Origin: Prionace glauca
Taxonomy: Eukaryota; Chordata; Chondrichthyes; Carcharhiniformes; Carcharhinidae
Direction of reading: 5' to 3'
Length of the DNA: 64,000 nucleotides
Assembly (NCBI GenBank): GCA_037974335.1
Contig: CM075760.1
Location: 11,192,600-11,256,599 of the forward strand
A model generated the notes under the pieces. The model saw only the letters and a list, made by a program, of their open reading frames with translations, did not search any database and was not told where the DNA came from. The position numbers were made by a program, and so were the translations under genes. Positions 1 through 11,830 of the stretch are shown one piece after another. Within the stretch, counting starts at the first letter, position 1. Every line of letters starts with the position of its first letter.

Positions 1-3000
1 AGAGAGAGAGAGACACACAGATACAGAGAAAGAGAGAGAGAGAGAGAGATACAGATACAGGGAGAGAGAGACACACACAGATACAGAGAGAGAGGGAGAG
101 AAATACACAGATACAGAGCGAGGCACACACAGATATAGAGAGAGAGAGAGATACAGATACAGAGAGACACACACACACAGATACAGAGAGAAGGAGAGAT
201 ACAGATACAGAGAGAGACACACACACAGATACAGAGAGAGAGAGAGATACAGATACAGAGAGAGAGAGACACACACAGATACAGAGAGAGAGAGAGCCAG
301 AGAGATACAGATACAGAAAGAGAATGAGAGAGACACACTGATACAGAGAGAGAGACACACACAGATACACAGAGAGACAGAGACACACAGATACAGAGAG
401 AGAAAGACACACACAGATAAACAGAGAGAGACACACACAGATACAGAGAGAGAGAGACATACACAGATACAGAGAGAGAGTGAGAGACACAGATACAGAG
501 AGAGAGACACACACACAGATACAGAGAGAGAGAGAGCCAGAGAGATACAGATACAGAAAGAAAGTGAGAGAGACACACGGATACAAAGAGAGAGACACAC
601 ACAGATACACAGAGAGAGAGACACACAGATACAGAGAGAGAGAGAGACACACAGATACAGAGAGAGAGACACACACAGATACACAGAGAGACAGAGACAC
701 ACAGATACAGAGAGAGAAAGACACACACAGATAAACAGAGAGTGACACACACAGATACAGAGAGAGAGTGAGCCAGAGAGATACAGATACAGAAAGAGAG
801 TGAGAGAGACACACTGATACAGAGAGAGAGACACACAGACACACAGAGAGACAGAGACACACAGATACAGAGAGAGAAAGACACACACAGATACACAGAG
901 AGAGACACACACAGATACAGAGAGAGAGAGAGACAGAGATTCAGAGAGAGAGACAGCAAAGAGAGATACAGATACAGAAAGAGAGAGAGAGACATACACA
1001 GATACAGAGAGAGAGGACACACACAGATACAAGAGAAAGAGAGGCAAGCAGATACAGAGAGAGAGTGACACAGATACAGAGAGAGAGAGGCAGAGAGAGA
1101 GAGCGGATACAGAGAGAGAGAGAGACACACAGATACAGAGACAGAGAGAGACACAGATACAGAGAGAGAGAGAGATACAGATACAGAGAGAGAGAGACAC
1201 ACACAGATACAGAGAGAGAGAGATACAGATACAGAGAGAGAGGGAGGCACACACAGATACAGAGAGAGAGAGAGACACAGATACAGAGAGAGAGAGACAG
1301 ATACAGAGAGAGAGAGAGATACAGATAGACAGAGAGACACAGATACAGAGAGAGAAAGACACACACAGATACACAGAGAGAGACACACACAGATACAGAG
1401 AGAGAGAGAGACACACAGATACAGAGAGAGAGAGACACAGATACAGAGAGAGAGTGAGAAAAAACACACAGATACAGAGAGAGAGACACACACAGTTACA
1501 GAGAGAGAGAGACACACACAGATACAAGAGAAAGAGAGACACGCAGATACAGAGAGAGAGTGACACAGATACAGAGCGAGAGAGAGAGACACACAGATAC
1601 TGAGAGAGAGAGAGACGCAGACACAGAGAGAGACACACACACACAGATACAGAGAGAGAGAGAGCCAGAGAGATACAGATACAGAAAGAAAGTGAGAGAG
1701 ACACACTGATACAGAGAGAGAGACACACACAGATACACAGAGACACACAGATACAGAGAGAGAAAGACACACACAGATACACAGAGAGAGACACACACAG
1801 ATACAGGAAGAGAGAGACACACAGATACAGAGAGAGAGACACACACAGAGATACAGAGAGAGAGAGAGAGCAAGAGAGATACAGATACTGAAAGAGAGAG
1901 AGAGAAAACACACAGATACAGAGAGAGAGACACACACAGATACAAGAGAAAGAGAGGCAAGCAGATACAGAGAGAGAGTGACACAGATACAGAGAGAGAG
2001 AGGCAGAGAGAGAGACAGATACAGAGAGAGAGAGAGACACACAGATACAGAGACAGAGAGAGACACAGATACAGAGAGAGAGAGATACAGATACAGAGAG
2101 AGAGAGACAACACAGATACAGAGAGAGAGAGAGATACAGATACAGAGAGAGAGAGAGGCACACACAGATACAGAGAGAGAGAGAGACACAGATACAGAGA
2201 GAGAGAGACAGATACAGAGAGAGAGAGAGATACAGATAGACAGAGAGACACAGATACGGAGAGAGAAAGACACACACAGATACACAGAGAGAGACACACA
2301 CAGATACAGAGAGAGAGAGAGACACACAGATACAGAGAGAGACAGACACAGATACAGAGAGAGAGTGAGAAAAAACACACAGATACAGAGAGAGAGACAC
2401 ACACAGTTACAGAGAGAGAGAGACACACACACAGATACAAGAGAAAGAGAGACACGCAGATACAGAGAGAGAGTGACACAGATACAGAGCGAGAGAGAGA
2501 GACACACAGATACTGAGAGAGAGAGACGCAGACACAGAGAGAGACACACACACACAGATACAGAGAGAGAGAGAGCCAGAGAGATACAGATACAGAAAGA
2601 AAGTGAGAGAGACACACTGATACAGAGAGAGAGACACACACAGATACACAGAGACACACAGATACAGAGAGAGAAAGACACACACAGATACACAGAGAGA
2701 GACACACACAGATACAGAAAGAGAGAGACACACAGATACAGAGAGAGAGACACACACAGAGATACAGAGAGAGAGAGAGAGCAAGAGAGATACAGATACA
2801 GAAAGAGAGAGAGAGAAAACACACAGATACAGAGAGAGAGACACACACGGATACACAGAGAGAGAGAGACAGATACAGAGAGAGAGAGAGAAACACAGAT
2901 ACAGACAGAGAGACACACACAGATACAGAGAAACAGACACACAGGTACAGAGAGAGAGACACACAGATACACAGAGAGAGAGAGAGAGAGACAGATACAG

Positions 3001-3870
3001 AGAGAGAGACACACACAGATACAGAGAGAGAGAGACATACACAGATACAGAGAGAGAGACACACAGAGATACAGAGAGAGAGAGAGCAAGAGAGATACAG
3101 ATACAGAAAGAGAGAGAGAGAAAACACACAGATACAGAGAGAGAGAGACAGATAGAGAGAGAGAGAGCAACACAGATACAGAGAGAGAGACACACACAGA
3201 TACAGAGAAACAGACACACAGATACAGAGAGAGACACACAGATACAGAGAGAGAGAGAGAGAGACAGATACAGAGAGAGAGAGATACAGATACAGAGAGA
3301 GAGACACACACAGATACAGAGAGAGAGACACACACACAGATACAGAGAGAGAGAGAGAGCCAGAGAGATACAGATACAGAGAATGAGAGAGACACACTGT
3401 TACAGAGAGAGAGACACACACAGATACACAGAGAGTGAGACACACACAGATACAGAGACAGAAAGACACACACAGATACACAGAGAGAGACACACACATA
3501 TACAGAGAGTGAGAGAGACACACAGAGATACAGAGAGTGATAGAGCAAGAGAGATACAGATACAGAAAGAGAGAGAGAGAAAACACACAGATACAGAAAG
3601 AGAGAGACACACACAGATACAAGAGAAAGAGAGACACGCAGATACAGAGAGAGAGTGACACAGATACAGAGAGAGATAGACAGAGAGAGAGACAGATACA
3701 GAGAGAGAGAGACACACAGATACTGAGACAGAGAGAGACACAGTTACAGAGAGAGAGAGAGATACAGATTCAGAGAGAGAGTGACACACACAGATACAGA
3801 GAAAGAGAGAGACACAGATACAGAGAGAGAGAGAGATACAGATACAGAGAGACACACACACACACAGATA
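1..3870. repeat. GA-rich minisatellite, + strand purine-rich
   Basis: The stretch is built from short units resembling GAGAGAGACACACAGATACA, with 12- to 30-bp variants (ACACACAC, GATACAGATACAG, AGAGAAAGACACAC). Marker variants recur in the same order. For example, GAGTGAGAAAAAACACACAG appears near 1451 and again near 2363, and the GAGTGACACAG...GAGGCAGAGAG block appears near 1064 and 1975, giving a higher-order period of about 0.91 kb. CCAGAGAGATACAGATACAG blocks recur near 297, 536, 771, 1665, 2576 and 3360. Long open frames exist on both strands (Arg/Glu/Thr-rich or Ser/Leu/Cys-rich), but they follow from the repeat periodicity and are not genes. Confidence 0.95.
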
Positions 3871-4636
3871 CCAAGATTGGGGGAAAGGCAAATTGTGCGG
3901 AGGGTGTGGAGAGTCTGCAGAAGGATCTAGATAGGCTGGGCGAATGGGCCAGGAAATGGCAAATGGAATTTAATGTTGGCAAGTGTGAGGTGGTCCACTT
4001 TGGTAGGAGGAATGGTAGGAAGGACTATTACTTACGGGGCGAAAGACTGCAGCAGGCGACGGTGCAGAGGGACCTCGGGGTCCTTGTGCATGAGTCGCAA
4101 AAACCCAGCTTGCAGGTGCAGCAGGTGGTCAGGAAGGCGACTGGGATGCTGGCCTTCATAGCGAGGGGGATTGAATATAAAAGTAGGGAGGTCTTGCTGC
4201 AGCTGTATAGGGCATTGGTGAGGCCGCAGCTGGAGTACTCATTGAGACGTATAAGATGATGAATGGGATGGATAGGATAGAGGTGGAGAGACTGTTCCCG
4301 CTCAAAAAAGACAGTAGGACTAGGGGGCACAGCCTCAAGATAAAGGGGGGGCGGTTTAGAACAGAGTTGAGGAGGAACTTCTTCACTCAAAGGGTGGTGA
4401 ATCTCTGGAATTCTCTGCCCGTTGAAGTGGTGGAGGCTGCCTCGCTAAATATTTTTAAGAAACGGGTTGATGGGTTTTTGATAAGAGAAGGGATTAAGGG
4501 TTATGGGGAGAGGGCGGGAAGGTGGAGCTGAGTCACGACAGATCAGCCATGATCTTATTGAATGGCGGGGCAGGCTCGAAGGGCCAGATGGCCTACTCCT
4601 GCTCCTATTTCTTATGTTCTTATGTTCTTATGTTCT
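3871..4636 (+). mobile_element. CR1-like LINE, 3' end with internal deletion
   Basis: The conceptual translation shows the C-terminal part of a CR1-type reverse transcriptase protein (W..EFNVGKCEVVHFGR, RDLGVLVHESQK, LLQLYRALVRPQLEY) and then the typical 3' domain (RTELRRNFFTQRVVNLWNSLP). The 3' UTR runs GGCGGGGCAGGCTCGAAGGG...CTCCTATTTC and ends in tandem TTCTTATG octamers, the hallmark of CR1-like tails. Compared with the copy at 6231-6914, roughly 180 bp is missing after 4238 (LEYS joins directly to the segment beginning GAGACGTATAAG). Its tail faces the inverted satellite block at 4637. Confidence 0.93.
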
Positions 4637-6230
4637 CTCTCTGTATCTGTGTGTGTGTCTCTCTCTCTGAATCTGTATCTCTCTCTCTCTCTGTATCTGT
4701 CTCTCTCTCTGTCTCAGTATCTGTGTGTCTGTCTCTCTCGCTCTGTATCTGTGTCACTCTCTCTCTGTATCTGCGTGTCTCTCTTTCTCTTGTATCTGTG
4801 TGTGTCTCTCTCTCTCTGTAACTGTGTGTGTCTCTCTCTCTCTGTATCTGTGTGTTTTTTCTCACTCTCTCTCTGTATCTGTGTCTCTCTCTCTCTGTAT
4901 CTGTGTGTCTCTCTCTCTCTCTGTATCTGTGTGTGTCTCTCTCTGTGTATCTGTGTGTGTCTTTCTCTCTCTGTATCTATGTCTCTCTGTCTATCTGTAT
5001 CTCTCTCTCTCTCTGTATCTGTCTCTCTCTCTCTGTATCTGTGTCTCTCTCTCTCTCTGTATCTGTGTGTGCCTCTCTCTCTCTCTGTATCTGTATCTCT
5101 CTGTCTCTCTGTATCTGTGTGTGTCTCTCTCTCTCTGTATCTGTATCTCTCTCTCTCTCTGTATCTGTGTCTCTCTCTGTCTCTGTATCTGTGTGTCTCT
5201 CTCTCTCTCTGTATCTGTCTCTCTCTCTGCCTCACTCTCTCTGTATCTGTGTCACTCTCTCTCTGTATCTGCTTGCCTCTCTTTCTCTTGTATCTGTGTG
5301 TCTCTCTCTCTCTTTCTGTATCTGTATCTCTCTCGCTCTCTCTCTCTCTGTATCTCTGTGTGTCTCTCTCTCTCTGTATCTGTGTGTGTCTCTCTCTGTG
5401 TATCTGTGTGTGTCTTTCTCTCTCTGTATCTGTGTGTGTCTCTCTCAGTGTATCTGTGTGTGTCTCTCTCTCTGTATCAGTGTATCTCTCTCACTCTCTT
5501 TCTGTATCTGTATCTCTCTGGCTCTCTCTCTCTCTGTATCTGTGTGTGTCTCTCTCTCTCTGTATCTGTGTGTGTCTCTCTCTCTCTCTGTATCTGTGTG
5601 TGTCTCTCTCTCTCTGTATCTGTGTATGTCTCTCTCTCTCTGTATCTGTGTGTGTCTCTCTCTCTGTATCTGTCTCTCTCTCTCTGTATCTGTGTGTCTC
5701 TCTCTCTCTCTGTATCTGTGTGTGTCTCTCTCTGTAATTGTGTGTCTGTTTCTCTGTATCTGTGTTTCTCTCTCTCTCTCTGTATCTGTGTCTCTCTCTC
5801 TCTCTGTATCTGTGTGTCTCTCTCTCTCTCTGTATCTGTCTCTCTCTCTCTCTATATATCTGTGTGTGTCTCTCTCTCAGTATCTGTGTGTGTCTCTCTC
5901 TCTGTATCTGCCTCTCTCTCTCTGTATCTGTGTGTCTCTCTCTCTCTGTATCTGTGTGTGTCTCTCTCTCTGTATCTGTCTCTCTCTCTCTCTGTATCTG
6001 TGTGTCTCACTCTCTCTCTGTGTCTGTATCTCTCTCTCTCTCTGTATCTGTGTGTGTGTCTCTCTCTGTATCTGTGTTTCTCTCTCTCTCTGTATCTGTG
6101 TATCTCTCTCTCTCTCTGTATCTGTGTCTCTCTCTCTATCTGTATCTCACTCTCTCTCTGTATCTGTGTGTGTCTCTCCCTCTGTATCTGTCTGTGTCTC
6201 TCTTTCTGTATCTGTATCTCTCTCTCTGTA
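4637..6230. repeat. Same minisatellite, inverted (CT-rich on + strand)
   Basis: This block is the reverse complement of the repeat at 1-3870 and 6915-7930. Its units read TCTCTGTATCTGTGTGTGTC. The marker GTTTTTTCTCACTCTCTC near 4854 is the complement of the GAGTGAGAAAAAAC marker seen near 1451, 2363 and 7868, and the neighbouring markers follow in reversed order. The block is bounded exactly by the tails of the two inverted CR1 copies. Confidence 0.95.
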
Positions 6231-6914
6231 CATAAGAACATAAGAAATAGGAGCAGGAGTAGGCCATCTGGCCCTTCGAGCCTGCCCCGCCATTCAATAA
6301 GATCATGGCTGATCTGTCGTGACTCAGCTCCACCTTCCCGCCCTCTCCCCATAACCCTTAATCCCTTCTCTTATCAAAAACCCATCAACCCGTTTCTTAA
6401 AAATATTTAGCGAGGCAGCCTCCACCACTTTAACAGGCAGAGAATTCCAGAGATTCACCACCCTTTGAGTGAAGAAGTTCCTCCTCAACTCTGTTCTAAA
6501 CCGCCCCCCCTTTATCTTGAGGCTGTGCCCCCTAGTCATACTGTCTTTTTTGAGCGGGAACAGTCTCTCCACCTCTATCCTATCCATCCCATTCATCATC
6601 TTATACGTCTCAATGAGATCTCCCCTCATTCTTCTAAACTCTAACGAGTACAAGCCTAGTTTATTCAGCCTCTCCTCATAGCTCAATCCCCTCAACTCCG
6701 GTATCAGCCGAGTAAACCTCCTCTGCACTCCCTCCAGGGCCAAAACATCCTTGCGCAGGTGCGGCGCCCAAAACTGCACACAGTACTCCAGCTGCGGCCT
6801 CACCAATGCCCTATACAGCTGCAGCAAGACCTCCCTACTTTTATATTCAATCCCCTTCGCTATGAAGGCCAGCATCCCATTCGCCTTCCTGACCACCTGC
6901 TGCACCTGCAAGCT
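6231..6914 (-). mobile_element. CR1-like LINE, 3' end, inverted relative to 3871-4636
   Basis: The + strand begins with CATAAGAACATAAGAAATAGG, the complement of the CR1 tail. On the minus strand it reads LQLYRALVRPQLEYCVQFW, then RKDVLALEGVQRRFTRL and GRFRTELRRNFFTQRV. Over about 380 bp shared with the copy at 3871-4636, I count about three differences. It is 5'-truncated at 6914 within the sequence CAGCTTGCAGGTGCAGCAGG (minus strand). Confidence 0.93.
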
Positions 6915-7930
6915 GAGAGAGAGAGATACAGATACGGAGAGAGAGAGAGGCACACACAGATACAGAGAGAGAGACACACACAGATACAGAGAGAGAGAGA
7001 GGTACAGACACAGAGAGAGAGAGGCACATAAAGATACAGAGACAGAGAGATACAGATACAGAGAGACACACACACAGATACAGAGATAGAGAGAGATACA
7101 GATACCGAGAGAGACACACACACAGATACAGAGAGAGAGAGATACCGATACAGAAAGCGAGACACACACAGATACAGAGAGAGAGACACACACATAGATA
7201 CAGAGAGAGAGAGAGCCAGAGAGATACAGATACAGAAAGAGAGTGAGAGAGATACACTGATACAGAGAGAGAGACACACACAGATACACTGAGAGAGACA
7301 CACACAGATACAGAGAGAGAAAGACACACACAGATACACAGAGAGAGACACACACAGATACAGAGAGAGAGAGACACACAGAGATACAGAGAGAGAGAGA
7401 GCGAGAGAGATACAGATACAGAAAGAGAGAGAGAGACACACAGATACAAGAGAAAGAGAGGCAAGCAGATACAGAGAGAGAGTGACACAGATACAGAGAG
7501 AGTGAGGCAGAGAGAGAGACAGATACAGAGAGAGAGAGACACACACAGATACAGAGACAGAGAGAGACACAGATACAGAGAGAGAGAGAGATACAGATAC
7601 AGAGAGAGAGAGACACACACAGATACAGAGAGACAGAGAGATACAGATACAGAGAGAGAGAGAGGCACACACAGATACAGAGAGAGAGAGAGACACAGAT
7701 ACAGAGAGAGAGAGACAGATACAGAGAGAGAGAGAGATACAGATAGACAGAGAGACATAGATACAGAGAGAGAAAGACACACACAGATACACAGAGAGAG
7801 ACACACACAGATACAGAGAGAGAGAGAGACACACAGATACAGAGAGAGAGAGACACAGATACAGAGAGAGAGTGAGAAAAAACACACAGATACAGAGAGA
7901 GAGAGACACACACAGTTACAGAGAGAGAGA
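6915..7930. repeat. GA-rich minisatellite, third block
   Basis: Same unit and orientation as 1-3870, again with the marker blocks CCAGAGAGATACAG (about 7214), GAGTGACACAG (about 7488) and GAGTGAGAAAAAAC (about 7868). It grades into a few GACTTACTT-type units up to about 7970. Confidence 0.95.
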
Positions 7931-7970
7931 CTTACTGAGACTTACTTAAAGAGACTTACTTTGACTTACT

Positions 7971-8835
7971 GAACAAACACCGTCAGATGCTTCCTGTAAA
8001 TATCTTGGGGTAGTTGGCAGCAGGTTGGACTGCTGCCAAATACTGCGTGGGACAGATTAGCGCGAATATGTAAGGATTAAATGGGACTTATCCAGTTATA
8101 CAATAAATGCTTGATTCCCATAATAAAGACAGGTTTTTAAATGGTATTCCTTCCAAGCAAATATTTTAAAGGGCTGCACTGTGATTAAATAGTATGGGGA
8201 ACGAGTAAATTGGCCAGATGCTATTTAATTTGTATAACTTCCAAATAAATGTCCTTCCAACAATTAAAGCCACTTTGTGAGTAACTTCATGATCTGCAAG
8301 GAAGAGATTTGACCTCCCCACCCCCAAAGTCCAATGAGATCAGTGCAATGGCCCCAAAATGAAAATAATTAAAAGTAAAATAAAATCATACAATTGTCTT
8401 GAAAAGCGCAGATACCTGGAATACTCTAAGTGTTCTGCACCTCTTTAAAAAGACAACCTCTCTTATCCCTGATCAGCACCATGTTCTGTTGTCCAGCACA
8501 ATCTGATTTCGATTATTTAACAGTCGCTCTCATAGCTGCCAATGAGTGAAGAAACGGCCTGGTTTAGTGGAAGACAAAACATTTATTTTTGTGATATTGT
8601 GCAATATCCACAAAGTACTAATATCCTGAGTTCCCACTACCAGTGAATGTTCTACAGCCGGTGGCCAATAAAATGAGCAGCAGTGATTTGGATGTTGACA
8701 AAGAACTTTCCTGATCACCGTGTCCATTCGGATTCTATAAATCCTCTGTCAAAGGTTGATGTCGATGTCATGTTTCCCTGTCAGCTCATATAATTATAAG
8801 TCCACCAGTTTTCTTTCAGTGTTAATTTTCACGGG
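7971..8835. other. Duplicate of the VH upstream flank
   Basis: There is no gene here. The sequence is clearly related to 17000-17815, the DNA 1-2 kb upstream of the intact VH. For example, GCTGCCAAATAC...GTGGGACAGATTAGCG occurs at about 8031 and 17037. CATAGCTGCCAATGAGTG is followed by a shared block up to GACAGCCGGTGGCCAATA in both copies (about 8532-8670 and 17524-17672). This copy leads to the VH pseudogene at 9.84-10.69 kb. Confidence 0.8.
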
Positions 8836-8904
8836 GTAAAGGAGCCTTTGGGGAAATCTAACGTGTAATATTGCATCACATGAGGATTGTCCTTTTTGAA
8901 TTAA

Positions 8905-9210
8905 TTTGTGGATGGCACGGTGGCATATATGTTAGGGTTTCTGCCTCAAAGGGCCAGGGACCCGGGTTCAACTCCCAGTTTGGGTCTGTCTGTGTGGAGT
9001 CTGCATATTCTCCAATTGCTTTCTCATTTACTCACATTGTTCAAGGATATGCCGCTTAGGTTGATCCACGATGATGAATTGTCCAATCGTGTCAAGAGAA
9101 TTAGCAGGGAATATAAGTGGGGTGATGGGGATAGACTGAGGTGGGAATGTTGCGGGTTTGGGCCTGTTAGGCCAAAAGGCCTTCTTCTGCTCTGTAATGA
9201 TTCTATGGAC
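8905..9210 (+). mobile_element. tRNA-derived SINE, HE1-like
   Basis: The head resembles a tRNA promoter: ATGGCACGGTGGCA..., then box-B-like GGGTTCAACTCCCAG. The body GTCTGTGTGGAGTCTGCATATTCTCC and the tail GGCCTTCTTCTGCTCTGTAATGATTCTATG are diagnostic of the family. The middle is diverged. It was inserted into the duplicated VH flank. Confidence 0.85.
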
Positions 9211-9545
9211 ATGGGCACCTTTGGCTGATCAGAATTTATTGCCTACTTCTTGTCCGAGGGTAGTGAGAGCCAATCACATTGCTGTGGTTCTTGGATCACA
9301 CATAGGCCAGACCAGGCAAGGACGGCAGATTCCCTTCTCTAAAATACATTAGTGAAGCAGGTAGGGTTTTACACAATCGACAATGATATCATGACCATAA
9401 GTGGATTCTTATTTCCAGATGCTTTTTTTTAACTGAATTTAAATCCCACCATCTGTGGTGGTGGGATTCGAAGTCGGGTCCTGAGAACATTAGTTAAGTT
9501 TGTGCATTAATTGCCTCGCTATAACATGACGCCATTTCTTCCCTC
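9211..9545. repeat. Dispersed repeat (same family as 32480-32770)
   Basis: Shares with 32480-32770 the core GAATTTATTGCCTA..., the GCTGTGG(T/A)...GGATCACA(C/T)..AGGCCAGACCAGG block and the end ...GGGATTCGAA(G/T)... CCTGAGAAC. I do not know the family name. It lies directly behind the SINE and, with it, separates two pieces of the duplicated VH flank. Confidence 0.6.
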
Positions 9546-9840
9546 CTTCTTGTATCCAGTCCCAAATTACAGTGACAGCTACCCACACCTGAAATAAAAT
9601 CATCCCAGCAATTAGTTACACAAATCGATAATAATTGTTCAAATGGATTATATTTATGCTGCAATGTGCAAATCAGACTGGCGTTTTTACCCTGATAAGG
9701 TCATGTCATCTTCTTTATATCTATTCTCTTGTGAAGGGGGGTACAGAATTAAGGGACTTGATTTACAATCAAAGTGTTTTTTTCTCTATAACAGAGGCTC
9801 AAATATAATTTCACCTTTTGGTCTAGCAGAGACGTTCCAA
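9546..9840. other. Continuation of the duplicated VH flank
   Basis: CCCAAATTACAGTGACAGCTACCCACACC at about 9561 matches the block at about 17905 (CCCAATTTGTACAGCGATAGCCATCCACACT), and ACACAAATCGATAATA matches ACAGAAATCGATGGTA. The duplication therefore resumes here after the SINE and repeat insertions. There is no coding potential. Confidence 0.65.
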
Positions 9841-9945
9841 TGGATCTCACTCTTTCTGCCTCAGTGTTAGTCTGTCTGTTGAATATTCCAGTGTCAGCAA
9901 TCAATTCACTGGGAATAATCCTCGGTGTTTTTTGATATATTTTAT

Positions 9946-10248
9946 TTGATTTATTATTATCACACACATTAGTACACAGTCTTGCGCACTATACAGACGG
10001 AGCATACCGTGCATAGAGAAGGAAGGGAGAGAGTGAAGAATATTATGTTGCAGTCATAGCTCGGGTCTAGAAAAATATCAATTTAATGCGAGGTAGATCC
10101 ATTCAAAACTCTGATTGCAGCTGTAAAGAAATAGTTTCTGAGTCGGTTTGTAATCTCCTCAGAATTTGTTTTTTACCTAGTTCCCTGATGGAAAAAGGTG
10201 AGAGAGTGTGTCCGGGGTGAGGTGTGTTTTCTTTTCATAGTTTTTTTT
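9946..10248 (+). repeat. Dispersed repeat inserted in the VH pseudogene
   Basis: Starts TTTGATTTATTATTATCACACACATTAGTACACAG and continues GCACTATACAGACGGAGCATACCG...GAAGGAAGGGAGAGAGTG. It ends with TTCCCTGATGGAAAAAGGTGAGAGAGTGTGTCCGGGG. The same family occurs, itself split, at 61550-61683 and 62811-63100. The insertion falls at the 3' end of the leader intron, in the polypyrimidine tract. Confidence 0.75.
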
Positions 10249-10496
10249 TAAAGTGTCGAATCGGAGGTTGTGTTGACTCAGCCAGAGGCAGAAACCGGGC
10301 ATCCCTGAGGCTCCCTGAGACTGAGCTGTAAAGACAAAGTGTTCAATATGGGCAGCAACTGGATGGTCTGGGTCCGACCAGTCCCTGATAGGGTTTATAG
10401 TCTCTCCTTCAGTTTGATAATCTTGGATCAACCCACAATTCCTCCGCCCCAGAGATTCAGAATCAATTTATTCCACCCAAAGACACTTAAAACAAC

Positions 10497-10643
10497 GTGA
10501 AGAGAAAATGCTGGACAGTCTCAGGACATCTGGACTCGAAACGTCAGCTGTTCCCTCTCCTTACAAATATTGCCAGGCCTGCTGAGATTTTCCAGCATTT
10601 TCTCTTTGGGTTTGAATTCCAGAATCCACAGAATTGTTTTTAT
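10497..10643. mobile_element. SINE (second family) inserted in VH FR3
   Basis: GAAAATGCTGGACAGTCTCAG...GAAACGTCAGCTGTTCCCTCTCC and its partly complementary end GCTGAGATTTTCCAGCATTTTC mark the non-tRNA-headed SINE family that is frequent in this window. It is flanked by near-identical copies of VH FR3 sequence (ACTTAAAACAAC at 10485 and ACTTCAAACAAC at 10644), consistent with a 12-bp target-site duplication. Confidence 0.7.
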
Positions 10644-10690
10644 ACTTCAAACAACATCTTCTCTTTGCAAATAACTATAAACCGAGTATT

Positions 10691-11359
10691 CCTATCTTTC
10701 TCCTGTCTGTCCTACACAGACTCCAGTTCCATGTGATGAAAATAACCCTTCACCACCACTGAAATATCTGAGAAAGCCACCCAGTTGTATGAAACCTGCA
10801 GTGGAAAGTCACCCATCCAGAGGGCAGGTTTCAGCAAGATGGTTCACAATCACCAATTAATGTTAACTTTGTCAGTGACGCTCGCATCCAGAAATTCAAT
10901 AAAATCAGTGCAAATTGCTGCAGATTCCGGAAATCTAAAACTAAAACAGCAACAGTGCTCCTCAGCATCTCAATGGGTATCATCAGAGAGAGAGAGAACC
11001 AGATTCGTATTTAACATCAATGCCAGGATGTCAAATCTCTTGATATAATTATGAACAGCAAATCTGTTCTGTCCAATGTCCGACCCAAAACCTCATTTGT
11101 CAAATAAAATCGCAAATTTGTTGGCCATTTATCACAACCGGGTTTGTGGGAGTTTGTGGTACGTAACTTACCTGGTTAGTTACAACATGGGAACAGTGAC
11201 TAAATTCAGCAAAGGTACATCAGTGAGTTTTAAGAACTTTGGGGCGACATGAGGTCGGGTAAAATGTTCTATACCTTCAAATTCCCCCATAATTTGTCAT
11301 ACTTTGGAATCGCTGAGATTAATGTGAATATAATCACTGCTCTGCTTGATCATAGCAAC
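10691..11359. other. Spacer with a SINE fragment at 10904-10995
   Basis: AAATTGCTGCAGATTCCGGAAATCTAAAA...CAGCATCTCAATGGG...AGAGAGAGAG is a diverged member of the second SINE family. The rest is AT-rich and shows no gene or recognisable regulatory element. Confidence 0.6.
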
Positions 11360-11830
11360 ATAAAATCATAGAATCCCTACAGTTCAACATGGTCATTCGG
11401 TCCAATAACTCTGCAGCGGGCTCTCCAGCACAGCATCCTACCTAGGCAAGCTTTCATCCGATCCCGGCAACCACACATATTCACAGGCTAATCCCCCGAA
11501 CCTACACATTATTGGACACTAACAGGAAATTTAGCATAGACAATTTACATTGGGCCTGGGAAGGATGCTCTGCCGGATAGCAGACTTGATGAACCAAATG
11601 CTCTACTTCTGCACTGTAGGGATTCTATGATTCTACTTTGCACATCATTGGGCGCGAAGGGGCAATTTATCAGAGCCAATCCACCTAACCTGCACATCCT
11701 GGGACTGTGGAAGGAAACTGGAGCACTCGGAGGGAACTCACATGGATATGGATAGAATGTGAAAACCACACACAGTCACCCAATGTTAGAATCGAACCCG
11801 CTTCCCTGTCGCCTGTGAGGGAGCAAAAAC
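11360..11830 (-). mobile_element. HE1-like SINE pieces, rearranged
   Basis: Two reversed pieces (11360-11550 and 11638-11825; the second ends with CACCCAATGTTAGAATCGAACCCGC, a reversed box B) flank a forward tail piece (11551-11637, GGATGCTCTGCCGG...CACTGTAGGGATTCTATGATTCTA). The arrangement suggests one SINE landed in another, or a local inversion. Confidence 0.6.

Larger units (their letters stand above)
9841..10690 (+). pseudogene. VH segment pseudogene, interrupted by two insertions
   Basis: From 9841 to 9945 the sequence matches the leader intron of the intact VH (TCTGCCTCAGTGTTAGT..., TCAGCAATCAATTCACT, ATCCTCGGTGTTTTT). The V exon resumes at about 10251 with EVVLTQPEAETGHP, a TGA stop at 10306-10308, then GSLRLSCKDKVFNMGSNWM and VWVRPVPD, after which the frame is lost. 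FR3 remnants (AAAGACACTTAAAACAAC) end at about 10496. A SINE follows, and FR3 restarts at about 10644 (ACTTCAAACAACATCTTCTCTTTG) before fading out. No leader exon, conserved YYC motif or RSS was found. It is in the same orientation as the intact VH, about 8.7 kb upstream, as expected for a relic of a neighbouring cluster or a duplicated V. Confidence 0.85.

Noticed and set aside
6324-7913. A 529-codon frame joining repeat peptide to a CR1 protein end
   Set aside because: It is a chance fusion of satellite reading frame and a LINE fragment.
480-7972. Long open frames rich in Arg/Glu/Thr (one strand) or Ser/Leu/Cys/Val (other strand), up to 739 codons
   Set aside because: They follow from the GA/CA repeat, occur in several frames and on both strands, and have no domain.
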